Part shown: in pieces, positions 32,438 through 43,830 of the stretch
Layout: every line of letters begins with the position of its first letter
Position numbering within the stretch: the first letter of the stretch is position 1
Source: Crossaster papposus
Lineage: Eukaryota; Echinodermata; Asteroidea; Velatida; Solasteridae
DNA: 64,000 bases
NCBI GenBank assembly: GCA_037893245.1
Contig: JBAIAA010000408.1
Location: 186,001 to 250,000, forward strand
Direction: 5' to 3'
The notes under the pieces: model-generated
What the model saw: the letters and a program-made list of their open reading frames with translations, nothing else
The model's database searches: none
What the model was told of the DNA's origin: nothing
Position numbers and translations under genes: made by a program

Positions 32438-35400
32438 AATTAATTGATAAGGGGTAAGCCTTGCATTTGTATGCAAATTAGGTCAAAATATTATAATTAT
32501 GCAAAAATGTCTCAAATGTCCATTAAATTAATTTATAAGGGGTAAGCCTTGCATTTGTATGCAAATTAGGTCAAAATATGATAATTATGCAAAAATGTCT
32601 CAAATGTCCATTAAATTAATTGATAGGGGGTAAGCCTTGCATTTGTATGCAAATTAGGTCAAAATATGATAATTATGCAAAATATGATAATTATTCAAAA
32701 ATGACTCAAATGTCCCTTAAATTAATTTATATGGGGTAAGCCTTGCATTTGTATGCAAATTAGGTCAAAATATGATAATTATGCAAAAATGTCTCAAATG
32801 TCCATTAAATTAATTGATAGGGGGTAAGCCTTGCATTTGTATGCAAATTAGGTCAAAATATGATAATTATGCAAAAATGTCTCAAATGTCCAATTAAATT
32901 AATTTATAAGGGTAAGCCTTGCATTTGTATGCAAATTAGGTCAAAATATTTTAATTATGCAGAATATGATAATTATGCAGAAATGTCCCAAATGTCCATT
33001 AAATTAATTTATAAGGGGTAAGCCTTCCATTTGTATGCAAATTAGGTCAACAAATGATAATTATGCAAAAATGTCTCAAATGTCCATTAAATTAATTTAT
33101 AAGGGTATTGTATGCAAATTAGGTCAAAATATGATAATTATGCAAAATATGATAATTATGCAAAAATGTCTCAAATGTCCATTAAATAAATTTATAAGGG
33201 GTAAGCCTTCCATTTGTATGCAAATTAGGTCAACAAATGATAATTATGCAAAAATCTCTCAAATGCCCCTAAATTAATTTATAAGGGGTAATAAGCCTTG
33301 CATTTGTATGCAATTTAGGTCAAAATATGATAATTATGCAAAATATGATAATTATGCAAAAATGTCTCAAATGTCCCTTAAATTAATTGATAAGGGGTAA
33401 GCCTTGCATTTGTATGCAAATTAGGTCAAAATATGATAATTATGCAAAAATGTCTCAAATGTCCATTAAATTAATTTATAAGGGGTAATTTACGCCTTGC
33501 ATTTGTATGCAAATTAGGTCAAAATATGATAATTATGCAAAATATGATAATTATTCAAAAATGACTCAAATGTCCCTTAAATTAATTTATATGGGGTAAG
33601 CCTTGCATTTGTATGCAAATTAGGTCAAAATATGATAATTATGCAAAATATTATAAATATGCAAAAATGTCTCAAATGTCCCTTAAATTAATTTATAAGG
33701 GGTAAGCCTTGCATTTGTATGCAAATTAGGTCAAAATATTATAATTATGCAAAAATGTCTAAAATGTCCATTAAATTAATTTATAAGGGGTAAGCCTTGC
33801 ATTTGTATGCAAATTAGGTCAAAATATGATAAGTATGCAAAAATGTCTCAAATGTCCATTAAATTAATTTATAAGGGGTAAGCCTTGCATTTGTATGCAA
33901 ATTAGGTCAAAATATGATAATTATGCAAAAATGTCTCAAATGTCCCTTAAATTAATTTATAAGGGGTAAGCCTTGCATTTGTATGCAAATTAGGTCAAAA
34001 TATGATAATTATGCAAAATATTATAAATATTCAAAAATGTCTCAAATGTCCCTTAAATTAATTTATAAGGGGTAAGCCTTGCATTTGTATGCAAATTAGG
34101 TCAAAATATTATAATTATGCAAAAATGTCTCAAATGTCCATTAAATTAATTTATAAGGGGTAAGCCTTGCATTTGTATGCAAATTAGGTCAAAATATGAT
34201 AAGTATGCAAAAATGTCTCAAATGTCCATTATATTAATTTATAAGGGGTAAGCCTTGCATTTGTATGCAAATTAGGTCAAAATATGATAATTATGCAAAG
34301 TATGATAATTATGCAAAAATGTCTCAAATGTCCCTTAAATTAATTGATAAGGGGTAAGCCTTGCATTTGTATGCCAATTAGGTCAAAATATGATAATTTT
34401 GCAAAATATTATAAATATGCAAAAATGTCTCAAATGTCCCTTAAATTAATTTATAAGGGGTAAGCCTTGCATTTGTATGCAAATTAGGTCAAAATATTAT
34501 AATTATGCAAAAATGTCTCAAATGTCCATTAAATTAATTTATAAGGGGTAAGCCTTGCATTTGTATGCAAATTAGGTCAAAATATGATAATTATGCAAAA
34601 ATGTATCAAATGTCCATTAAATTAATTTATAAGGGGTAAGCCTTGCATTTGTATGCAAATTAGGTCAAAATATGATAATTATACAAAATATGATAATTAT
34701 TCAAAAATGTCTCAAATGTCCCTTAAATTATTGGAGAAGGGGTAAGCCTTGCATTTGTATGCAAATTAGGTCAAAATATGATAATTATGCAAAAATGTCT
34801 CAAATGTCCATTAAATTAATTTCTAAGGGGTAAGCCTTCCATTTGTATGCAAATTAGGTCAACAAATGATAATTATGCAAAAATGTCTCAAATGCCCCTA
34901 AATTAATTTATAAGGGGTAAGCCTTGCATTTGTATGCAATTTAGGTCAAAATATGATAATTATGCAAAATATGATAATTATGCAAAAATGTCTCAAATGT
35001 CCCTTAAATTAATTGATAAGGGGTAAGCCTTGCATTTGTATGCAAATTAGGTCAAAATATAATAATTATGCAAAAATGTCTCAAATGTCCATTATATTAA
35101 TTGATAAGGGGTAAGCCTTGCATTTGTATGCAAATTAGGTCAAAATATGATAATTATGCAAAAATGTCTCAAATGTCCATTATATTAATTTATAAGGGGT
35201 AAGCCTTGCATTTGTATGCAAATTAGGTCAAAATATGATAATTATGCAAAGTATGATAATTATGCAAAAATGTCTCAAATGTCCCTTAAATTAATTGATA
35301 AGGGGTAAGCCTTGCATTTGTATGCCAATTAGGTCAAAATATGATAATTATGCAAAATATTATAAATATGCAAAAATGTCTCAAATGTCCCTTAAATTAA

Positions 35401-37556
35401 TTTATAAGGGGTAAGCCTTGCATTTGTATGCAAATTAGGTCAAAATATTATAATTATGCAAAAATGTCTCAAATGTCCATAAAATTAATTTATAAGGGGT
35501 AAGCCTTGCATTTGTATGCAAATTAGGTCAAAATATGATAATTATGCAAAAATGTATCAAATGTCCATTAAATTAATTTATAAGGGGTAAGCCTTCCATT
35601 TGTATGCAAATTAGGTCAACAAATGATAATTATGCAAAAATGTCTCAAATGCCCCTAAATTAATTTATAAGGGGTAAGCCTTGCATTTGTTTGCAATTTA
35701 GGTCAAAATATGATAATTATGCAAAATATGATAATTATGCAAAAATGTCTCAAATGTCCCTTAAATTAATTTATAAGGGGTAAGCCTTGCATTTGTATGC
35801 AAATTAGGTCAAAATATGATAATTATGCAAAAATGTCTCAAATGTCCATTATATTAATATATAAGGGGTAAGCCTTGCATTTGTATGCAAATTAGGTCAA
35901 AATATGATAATTATGCAAAAATGTCTCAAATGTTCATTAAATTAATTTATAAGGGGTAAGCCTTGCATTTGTATGCAAATTAGGTCAAAATATGATAATT
36001 ATGCAAAAATGTCTCAAATGTCCATTAAATTAATTTATAAGGGGTAAGCCTTGCATTTGTATGCAAATTAGGTCAAAATATGATAATTATGCAAAAATGT
36101 CTCAAATGTCCCTTAAATTAATTGATAAGGGGTAAGCCTTGCATTTGTATGCCAATTAGGTCAAAATATGATAATTATGCAAAATATTATAAATATGCAA
36201 AAATGTCTCAAATGTCCCTTAAATTAATTTATAAGGGGTAAGCCTTGCATTTGTATGCAAATTAGGTCAAAATATGATAATTATGCAAAAATGTATCAAA
36301 TGTCCATTAAATTAATTTATAAGGGGTAAGCCTTCCATTTGTATGCAAATTAGGTCAACAAATGATAATTATGCAAAAATGTCTCAAATGCCCCTAAATT
36401 AATTTATAAGGGGTAATTACGCCTTGCATTTGTTTGCAATTTAGGTCAAAATATGATAATTATGCAAAATATGATAATTATGCAAAAATGTCTCAAATGT
36501 CCCTTAAATTAATTTATAAGGGGTAAGCCTTGCATTTGTATGCAAATTAGGTCAAAATATGATAATTATGCAAAATATTATGAATATGCAAAAATGTCTC
36601 AAATGTCCCTTAAATTAATTGATAAGGGGTAAGCCTTGCATTTGTATGCAAATTAGGTCAAAATATTATAATTATGCAAAAATGTCTAAAATGTCCATTA
36701 AATTAATTTATAAGGGGTAAGCCTTGCATTTGTATGCAAATTAGGTCAAAATATGATAAGTATGCAAAAATGTCTCAAATGTCCATTAAATTAATTTATA
36801 AGGGGTAAGCCTTGCATTTGTATGCAAATTAGGTCAAAATATGATAATTATGCAAAAATGTCTCAAATGTCCCTTAAATTAATTTATAAGGGGTAAGCCT
36901 TGCATTTGTATGCAAATTAGGTCAAAATATGATAATTATGCAAAATATTATAAATATTCAAAAATGTCTCAAATGTCCCTTAAATTAATTTATAAGGGGT
37001 AAGCCTTGCATTTGTATGCAAATTAGGTCAAAATATGATAATTATGCAAAAATGCCTCAAATGTCCATTAAATTAATTTATAAGGGGTAAGTCTTGCATT
37101 TGTATGCAAATTAGGTCAAAATATGATAATTATGCAAAAATGTCTCAAATGTCCATTAAATTAATTTATAAGGGGTAAGCCTTGCATTTGTATGCAAATT
37201 AGGTCAAAATATGATAATTATGCAAAATATGATAATTATTCAAAAATGTCTCCAATGTCCCTTAAATTATTGGAGAAGGGGTAAGCCTTGCATTTGTATG
37301 CAAATTAGGTCAAAATATGATAATTATGCAAAAATGTCTCAAATGTCCCTTAAATTAATTTATAAGGGGTAAGCCTTGCATTTGTATGCAAATTAGGTCA
37401 AAATATGATAATTATGCAAAATATGATAATTATGCAAAAATGTCTCAAATGTCTCTTAAATTAATTGATAAGGGGTAAGCCTTGCATTTGTATGCAAATT
37501 AGGTCAAAACATGATAATTATGTAAAAATGTCTCAAATGTCCATTAAATTAATTTA

Positions 37557-38022
37557 CGAATGGCGGTCAAACACAGCTTTGCAGTTATACACTGATGCAG
37601 CAGCTAGCATTGGATTTGGGGCATATTTTGGCGACAGGTGGTTTCAAGGCAAATGGCAACCTGAATTAATGCAGACTTCCCCTTCGATTGCGTTTTTAGA
37701 ATTTTTTCCTATCATGGTGGCGGTCCGTTGTTGGGGACACGTACTGGCCAATCAACGGGTCATGTTTCACTGCGACAATGTTGCAGTCGTGCAAATTATC
37801 AACCGACAAACGTCGCGCTGCCCAAAGATCATGCACCTTTTGCGGATGTTCGTGATCGATTGCTTAACATTCAATATCCATTTTAAGGCTACCCATGTCC
37901 CCGGCACAATCAATGATATTGCCGATGCTTTGTCTCGTTTCCAGACAAACAGATTTCGGGATGCTCATCCGCTAGCGGCCGCTGCAATGACTCCGTTGCC
38001 CAGCCTACCCCACACCTGGTAG
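37557..38022 (+). CDS. RNase H domain, C-terminal part of the RT-RH polyprotein (partial)
   Basis: About 155 element-derived residues cover a DIRS/Ngaro-type RNase H: LYTDAAASIGFGAYF (first catalytic Asp), FLEFFPIMVA (Glu), FHCDNVAVVQIIN (second Asp) and THVPGTINDIADALSR (final Asp). The upstream residues of the open frame are satellite, not protein. Reverse transcriptase should precede it and is absent. The frame ends at 38022, just before the recombinase start codon at 38031. Confidence 0.9.
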
Positions 38023-38030
38023 GCGACGAA

Positions 38031-38948
38031 ATGACTCGTCTGCTGTCGGTAGCTTTTTCGTCACATACACACAAGTCGTACACTTGCGGTTTGAACGCGT
38101 TCTGTAAATTTAAAGAAAGGGACATTTCCGCTTTGCCTGCACAAGTCAGTGATATCAGAGAGTTTGTAGCTTGGCTATCTTTACAGGGTTTAGCTCCCGC
38201 CACGATTACCACTTATCTTGCCGGGGTTGCATGTTATCACAAAATTAATGGGTGGCCGGATCCAACCAAAGATTTTCTGGTTTCCAAACTTCTTGAGGGT
38301 TGCCGGAGGGACCATAATGCAGGGGACAAACGCTTGCCAATGTCGTTGCCAATTCTTTCCAAATTAATTCTGACATTTCAGCAGGTCTGTTTTTCGCATT
38401 ACGAGGCTTCCCTATTTAAAGCAGTAGTGCTTAGTGCCTTTTTTGGCTTTATGCGTTTGGGAGAATTCGCTGCAAACTCAAAGCACGAAACGCAAGACTC
38501 TCTCCTCCACATTTCAGATATACACATCACCGGTTGGGGGACTCCAACCGCTGCCGTTTTAGTTTCCTTTAACCACAGTAAAAATAATAAAACGGGAGCC
38601 CCCCAAAAGATACTGCTGAATTCCTCACGCAACCCCGATTTATGCCCTGTACGGGCCCTGCACGCCTATGTGGCAATTCGCCCCCAATGCCAAGGCCCGT
38701 TATTTTGTCATTTTGATGGCACTCCATTAACAGCATACCAGTTCAATGCAATCTTGAAAAAAGCCCTGTCCTTTTGTGGGCTGCAAGGAGGCCATTATCG
38801 TGCCCACTCATTTCGCATAGGCGCGGCCACGACGGCTTATGAATTGGGGGTCCCTCCAACGGACATTCAACGCATGGGTCGCTGGCGATCGGACGCTGTA
38901 TTTACTTATATTCGTCCCAATCCTACGGTCAATATGCCAGGAATATAA
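38031..38948 (+). CDS. tyrosine recombinase (YR) of the Ngaro-like element
   Basis: A 305-aa integrase of the lambda/Cre fold. The N-terminal SAM-like core-binding region spans about residues 5-90 (SHTHKSYTCGLNAFCKF... AWLSLQGLAPATITTYL). The catalytic domain has Arg142 in FFGFMRLGEFA, a candidate beta-hairpin Lys187 in NHSKNNKTG, His259 and Arg262 in HSFRIGAA, Trp285 in GRW, and the nucleophile Tyr293 in TYIRP. All catalytic positions are present. In this class the recombinase integrates a circular DNA intermediate without making a target duplication, which fits the clean junctions here. The start is the ATG at 38031; translation in the full element could instead be by frameshift from the RT-RH frame. 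Confidence 0.93.
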   Translation: MTRLLSVAFSSHTHKSYTCGLNAFCKFKERDISALPAQVSDIREFVAWLSLQGLAPATITTYLAGVACYHKINGWPDPTKDFLVSKLLEGCRRDHNAGDKRLPMSLPILSKLILTFQQVCFSHYEASLFKAVVLSAFFGFMRLGEFAANSKHETQDSLLHISDIHITGWGTPTAAVLVSFNHSKNNKTGAPQKILLNSSRNPDLCPVRALHAYVAIRPQCQGPLFCHFDGTPLTAYQFNAILKKALSFCGLQGGHYRAHSFRIGAATTAYELGVPPTDIQRMGRWRSDAVFTYIRPNPTVNMPGI

Positions 38949-38998
38949 GGATACTGACAACATTAGGATATAAGAATTCCCTAATTGTTTGCACTAAT

Positions 38999-39529
38999 TT
39001 GACAGGTCCCGTGTGGATCGTTGGGGATTCCCTCATTCGCTGGGTAGCGCAGCCTTTGGATCCCAATATCACTGTGTTGTGGCAAGGCAAAAGCGGTGCC
39101 GGACTAAACGATCTTCCTGAATTACTACAAAGTATACAAGGGCCCCTTCCTTCCGTTATCATTGTACATTTGGGTTCAAATGACCTGGGCAATATTGATT
39201 TTTTCTCGATGCGACAACGCGTTGTGATTTTTATGCAGTTTTGTAGAAATACATATCCAGATACACTTTTGCTCTGGTCTGAAATACTCCCCAGGGCGTT
39301 CTATTACGGGGCCAATCCCCAGGACAGTATGGACAGGCAACGGCGAGCAGTTAACCGCTGGGCAAGGTCCCGCTGCGGCAGATTGGGCGCAATCAGTTTA
39401 AATCACCCCCAAATCATTCGAACCCATTTTCACTTGTATAGGCAAGATGGGGTGCATCTTTCACCCGCTGGCAATACAATTTTCAGGGAAAATTTTCAGT
39501 CGGCCATTCGACACTTCATGTACGGTTAG
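38999..39529 (+). CDS. SGNH/GDSL-type hydrolase ORF of the Ngaro-like element
   Basis: About 176 residues match the SGNH hydrolase plan: block I WIVGDSLIRW (nucleophile Ser11), block II Gly in KSGAGLNDL, block III GSND (59-62) in IVHLGSNDLGN, and block V DGVHLSPAGN (Asp150, His153). An SGNH esterase-like ORF is a known extra of some Ngaro elements; its role in the element's cycle is not established. There is no ATG before the catalytic Ser: the frame opens at a TTG, and the first in-frame Met is residue 71. Expression must use a non-ATG start, a frameshift from the recombinase, or splicing. TTTGACAG at 38998-39005 looks like an acceptor. Confidence 0.88.
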   Translation: MTGPVWIVGDSLIRWVAQPLDPNITVLWQGKSGAGLNDLPELLQSIQGPLPSVIIVHLGSNDLGNIDFFSMRQRVVIFMQFCRNTYPDTLLLWSEILPRAFYYGANPQDSMDRQRRAVNRWARSRCGRLGAISLNHPQIIRTHFHLYRQDGVHLSPAGNTIFRENFQSAIRHFMYG

Positions 39530-39606
39530 TTGTAGGCCTACCGTATTTGGAGCGATGAATGTTCGAATTGGGTTGTTTTTCTTTCCTTGGCCGCGCGAGC
39601 GCGTGT

Positions 39607-40347
39607 GGCCTTTTTGGTGCAAGTGAAATAAAACAGCCCATGAGTTTTTCCCTGCTTTGTTAATATAAAGGGCCATGATCTATACCAATTAAAGGAACGA
39701 TTTAACAATTTAGCCCTAACTTAGATTATTGTTGTTAACAGGTGATCGCTCGTCCCCTGAGTCAGTACAACAGGGGATGAGCACCGTTCCTTCCTTCTGT
39801 AAGTACAAACCAAGGAACGAACGGGCCTGTAAACTATATAGTGTGTATGTATTCTAGTTTTGTCTTGTTAAAGGATTGTATATACGTGTAGTTTAATGTC
39901 TTGCAGATGTTGGCTATCATTGTGCAAATGGTGGCAGTTAACTGACCTAACGGTAGGTTGACCTGGTCTCCTGGCGGGGTCAACAAACCAGGTCACTCGA
40001 TGATCGAAACACTAACTTCACAAGAAAATTGGTTCTGGGCCTTTGATGCCCAGGGGCTGTTGGCGCCCATTGTGTAGAATGATTAATGGTCTAGGCTGAT
40101 GGTGCCTAGGGGCTTATGGTGCCCAAACTCTGACATTGGTACAGAGCTGATGGTGCTCTGGGGGCTGTTGGTGCCCCATAGCAAGTGAAGTTAAATACCT
40201 GTGGTGATACACAATTCCCGGTGGCCCCTCATAAAACGGTAGCCGGGAAAATTGTTTTGAGAACGTTTTCAATAAAATTCGTTTGGCTGAGGCGTATAAC
40301 CACACAAATCGTGACTGTGTCCGTATCATTTATTTATCTGCTTATAA
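39607..40347 (+). repeat. Ngaro-like split direct repeat B1
   Basis: 741 bp, repeated at 40707-41447 at an offset of exactly 1100 bp with no differences noticed. It contains a series of hairpins: GCTCGTCCCCTG with CAGGGGATGAGC (39748-39782), GACCTGGT with ACCAGGTC, and TTCCCGG with CCGGGAA. It also has three degenerate GCTGATGGTGCCTAGGGG-type units at about 40040-40185. Confidence 0.93.
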
Positions 40348-40706
40348 CAAATTTTATCCCTCAAAGATCAAATTATTTATAAGCAGGAACATGGAATTAC
40401 CGCGTAGGCCGCTTCAGGCCCAATGCGTGTATAAACCGCACTGAGTCTAAGCCGCAAGAAAACTGTACATACATAAAAGACAAGAGGGTGACTGGAAAGT
40501 TTTCCAACGGCATAAACCAATCAGATCACGGGAATGCTAACCAATATTCATGCGGTGTTATACCACGGCAAACCAAGCCATGCGGCCACTTTGGTCTCAG
40601 CCTTCGGCGAATGAACACTTTGAAAACGTTCGGCGAATAAACACATTGAATACGTCTTAACAAATTTATTTTCCCACCACCTCCCCAACTTCCTCCTCTT
40701 TGAGAG
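40348..40706 (+). repeat. Ngaro-like repeat A2 (A1 partner missing)
   Basis: 359 bp between the two B copies. In an intact element the same sequence should form the left terminus (A1). TTATTTATAAGCAG at 40373-40386 is the exact inverse of CTGCTTATAAATAA spanning the right junction (41439-41452). Confidence 0.8.
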
Positions 40707-41447
40707 GGCCTTTTTGGTGCAAGTGAAATAAAACAGCCCATGAGTTTTTCCCTGCTTTGTTAATATAAAGGGCCATGATCTATACCAATTAAAGGAACGA
40801 TTTAACAATTTAGCCCTAACTTAGATTATTGTTGTTAACAGGTGATCGCTCGTCCCCTGAGTCAGTACAACAGGGGATGAGCACCGTTCCTTCCTTCTGT
40901 AAGTACAAACCAAGGAACGAACGGGCCTGTAAACTATATAGTGTGTATGTATTCTAGTTTTGTCTTGTTAAAGGATTGTATATACGTGTAGTTTAATGTC
41001 TTGCAGATGTTGGCTATCATTGTGCAAATGGTGGCAGTTAACTGACCTAACGGTAGGTTGACCTGGTCTCCTGGCGGGGTCAACAAACCAGGTCACTCGA
41101 TGATCGAAACACTAACTTCACAAGAAAATTGGTTCTGGGCCTTTGATGCCCAGGGGCTGTTGGCGCCCATTGTGTAGAATGATTAATGGTCTAGGCTGAT
41201 GGTGCCTAGGGGCTTATGGTGCCCAAACTCTGACATTGGTACAGAGCTGATGGTGCTCTGGGGGCTGTTGGTGCCCCATAGCAAGTGAAGTTAAATACCT
41301 GTGGTGATACACAATTCCCGGTGGCCCCTCATAAAACGGTAGCCGGGAAAATTGTTTTGAGAACGTTTTCAATAAAATTCGTTTGGCTGAGGCGTATAAC
41401 CACACAAATCGTGACTGTGTCCGTATCATTTATTTATCTGCTTATAA
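40707..41447 (+). repeat. Ngaro-like split direct repeat B2 (right terminus)
   Basis: Second copy of B1. Its end (TTATTTATCTGCTTATAA) is followed directly by satellite. Confidence 0.93.
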
Positions 41448-42005
41448 ATAAGGGGTAAGCCTTCCATTTGTATGCAAATTAGGTCAACAAATGATAATTA
41501 TGCAAACATGTCTCAAATGCCTCTTAAATTAATTGATAAGGGGTAAGCCTTGCATTTGTATGCAAATTAGGTCAAAATATGATAATTATGTAAAAATGTC
41601 TCAAATGTCCATTAAATTAATTTATAAGGGGTAAGCCTTCCATTTGTATGCAAATTAGGTCAACAAATGATAATTATGCAAAAATGTCTCAAATGCCACT
41701 AAATTAATTTATAAGGGGTAAGCCTTGCATTTGTATGCAATTTAGGTCAAAATATGATAATTATGCAAAATATGATAATTATTCAAAAATGTCTCAAATA
41801 CCCCTTAAAATAATGTATAAGGGGTAAGCCTTGCATTTGCATGCAAATTAGGTCAAAATATGATAATTATGCAAAATATTATAAATATGCAAAAATGTCT
41901 CAAATGTCCCTTAAATTAATTTATAAGGGGTAAGCCTTGCATTTGTATGCAAATTAGGTCAAAATATTATAATTATGCAAAAATGTCTCAAATGTCCATT
42001 AAATT

Positions 42006-42361
42006 CGGGCGATTCACAATGCAGTGCGCCACCAAGCGTTTGACTCAAAAGAGCCACTTTTAAACTTTACGGTCGACTTCTTCCGTATATCATACTGTAG
42101 TGAAATATCTATTCTTCATTGTTCACGCGAGGTACAACACAAACATAAATGTATCCGGAAGCGTCGTTGATTAAAACATTGTTATTTGCAGAAAAAAATT
42201 GGAACTTTAATCGTGCGCGTCCAAAAAGACGTAAAAACTGATGAGTTCATGCAAAATGAATACCGTTTTTCAAACTGATGCCGACTTTTTCCCATGATGC
42301 ACCGCGGGTATAGCTGGATTTGCGCCTCCAACGGCAGCTTCTAGGTATTGTGAATCGCTCG
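42006..42361. mobile_element. satellite-resident MITE, copy 3
   Basis: Same TIRs, AATT flanks and interior as copy 2. It begins the 1469-bp higher-order unit. Confidence 0.9.
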
Positions 42362-43474
42362 AATTAATTGATAAGGGGTAAGCCTTGCATTTGTATGCAA
42401 ATTAGGTCAAAATATTATAATTATGCAAAAATGTCTCAAATGTCCATTAAATTAATTGATAGGGGGTAAGCCTTGCATTTGTATGCAAATTAGGTCAAAA
42501 TATGATAATTATGCAAAAATGTCTCAAATGTCCATTAAATTAATTGATAGGGGGTAAGCCTTGCATTTGTATGCAAATTAGGTCAAAATATGATAATTAT
42601 GCAAAAATGTCTCAAATGTCCATTAAATTAATTGATAGGGGGTAAGCCTTGCATTTGTATGCAAATTAGGTCAAAATATGATAATTATGCAAAATATGAT
42701 AATTATTCAAAAATGTCTCCAATGTCCCTTAAATTATTGGAGAAGGGGTAAGCCTTGCATTTGTATGCAAATTAGGTCAAAATATGATAATTATGCAAAA
42801 ATGTCTCAAATGTCCCTTAAATTAATTTATAAGGGGTAAGCCTTGCATTTGTATGCAAATTAGGTCAAAATATGATAATTATGCAAAATATGATAATTAT
42901 GCAAAAATGTCTCAAATGTCTCTTAAATTAATTGATAAGGGGTAAGCCTTGCATTTGTATGCAAATTAGGTCAAAACATGATAATTATGTAAAAATGTCT
43001 CAAATGTCCATTAAATTAATTTATAAGGGGTAAGCCTTCCATTTGTATGCAAATTAGGTCAACAAATGATAATTATGCAAACATGTCTCAAATGCCTCTT
43101 AAATTAATTGATAAGGGGTAAGCCTTGCATTTGTATGCAAATTAGGTCAAAATATGATAATTATGTAAAAATGTCTCAAATGTCCATTAAATTAATTTAT
43201 AAGGGGTAAGCCTTCCATTTGTATGCAAATTAGGTCAACAAATGATAATTATGCAAAAATGTCTCAAATGCCACTAAATTAATTTATAAGGGGTAAGCCT
43301 TGCATTTGTATGCAATTTAGGTCAAAATATGATAATTATGCAAAATATGATAATTATTCAAAAATGTCTCAAATACCCCTTAAATTAATTTATAAGGGGT
43401 AAGCCTTGCATTTGTATGCAAATTAGGTCAAAATATTATAATTATGCAAAAATGTCTCAAATGTCCATTAAATT

Positions 43475-43830
43475 CGGGCGATTCACAATGCAGTGCGCCA
43501 CCAAGCGTTTGACTCAAAAGAGCCACTTTTAAACTTTACGGTCGACTTCTTCCGTATATCATACTGTAGTGAAATATCTATTCTTCATTGTTCACGCGAG
43601 GTACAACACAAACATAAATGTATCCGGAAGCGTCGTTGATTAAAACATTGTTATTTGCAGAAAAAAATTGGAACTTTAATCGTGCGCGTCCAAAAAGACG
43701 TAAAAACTGATGAGTTCATGCAAAATGAATACCGTTTTTCAAACTGATGCCGACTTTTTCCCATGATGCACCGCGGGTATAGCTGGATTTGCGCCTCCAA
43801 CGGCAGCTTCTAGGTATTGTGAATCGCTCG
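43475..43830. mobile_element. satellite-resident MITE, copy 4
   Basis: Same family and same monomer context; 1469 bp from copy 3. Confidence 0.9.

Larger units (their letters stand above)
25138..37556 (+). repeat. satellite array, left block (88-bp monomer)
   Basis: Head-to-tail monomers of 88 bp contain ATAAGGGGTAAGCCTTGC, ATTTGTATGCAAATTAGG, TCAAAATATGATAATTATGC and AAAAATGTCTCAAATGTCC. A 106-bp form arises by an 18-bp internal duplication of the ATGATAATTATGCAAAAT part. Marked variants (TTCCATTTG...CAACAAATG; TTATTGGAGAAGGGG; GTAATTTACGCC) recur in fixed order, so the array is organised in higher-order repeats. Two MITE copies lie inside. Short ORFs in it are artefacts. Confidence 0.97.
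37557..41448 (+). mobile_element. 5'-truncated Ngaro-like tyrosine-recombinase retrotransposon
   Basis: In order: end of an RNase H domain, a tyrosine recombinase, an SGNH hydrolase, then repeats B1 (39607-40347), A2 (40348-40706) and B2 (40707-41447). This is the split-direct-repeat layout known from Ngaro/PAT-type elements. Gag, reverse transcriptase and the A1 terminus are missing. The remaining frames carry no stops, so the copy is young. The left junction breaks a satellite monomer after AATTAATTTA and the right one resumes at TAAGGGGTAAG. Together they restore an intact monomer with no target duplication. Confidence 0.92.

Noticed and set aside
37465..37556. N-terminal extension of the RNase H ORF
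   Set aside because: These codons are satellite sequence that happens to be open and in frame; they are not part of the element's protein.
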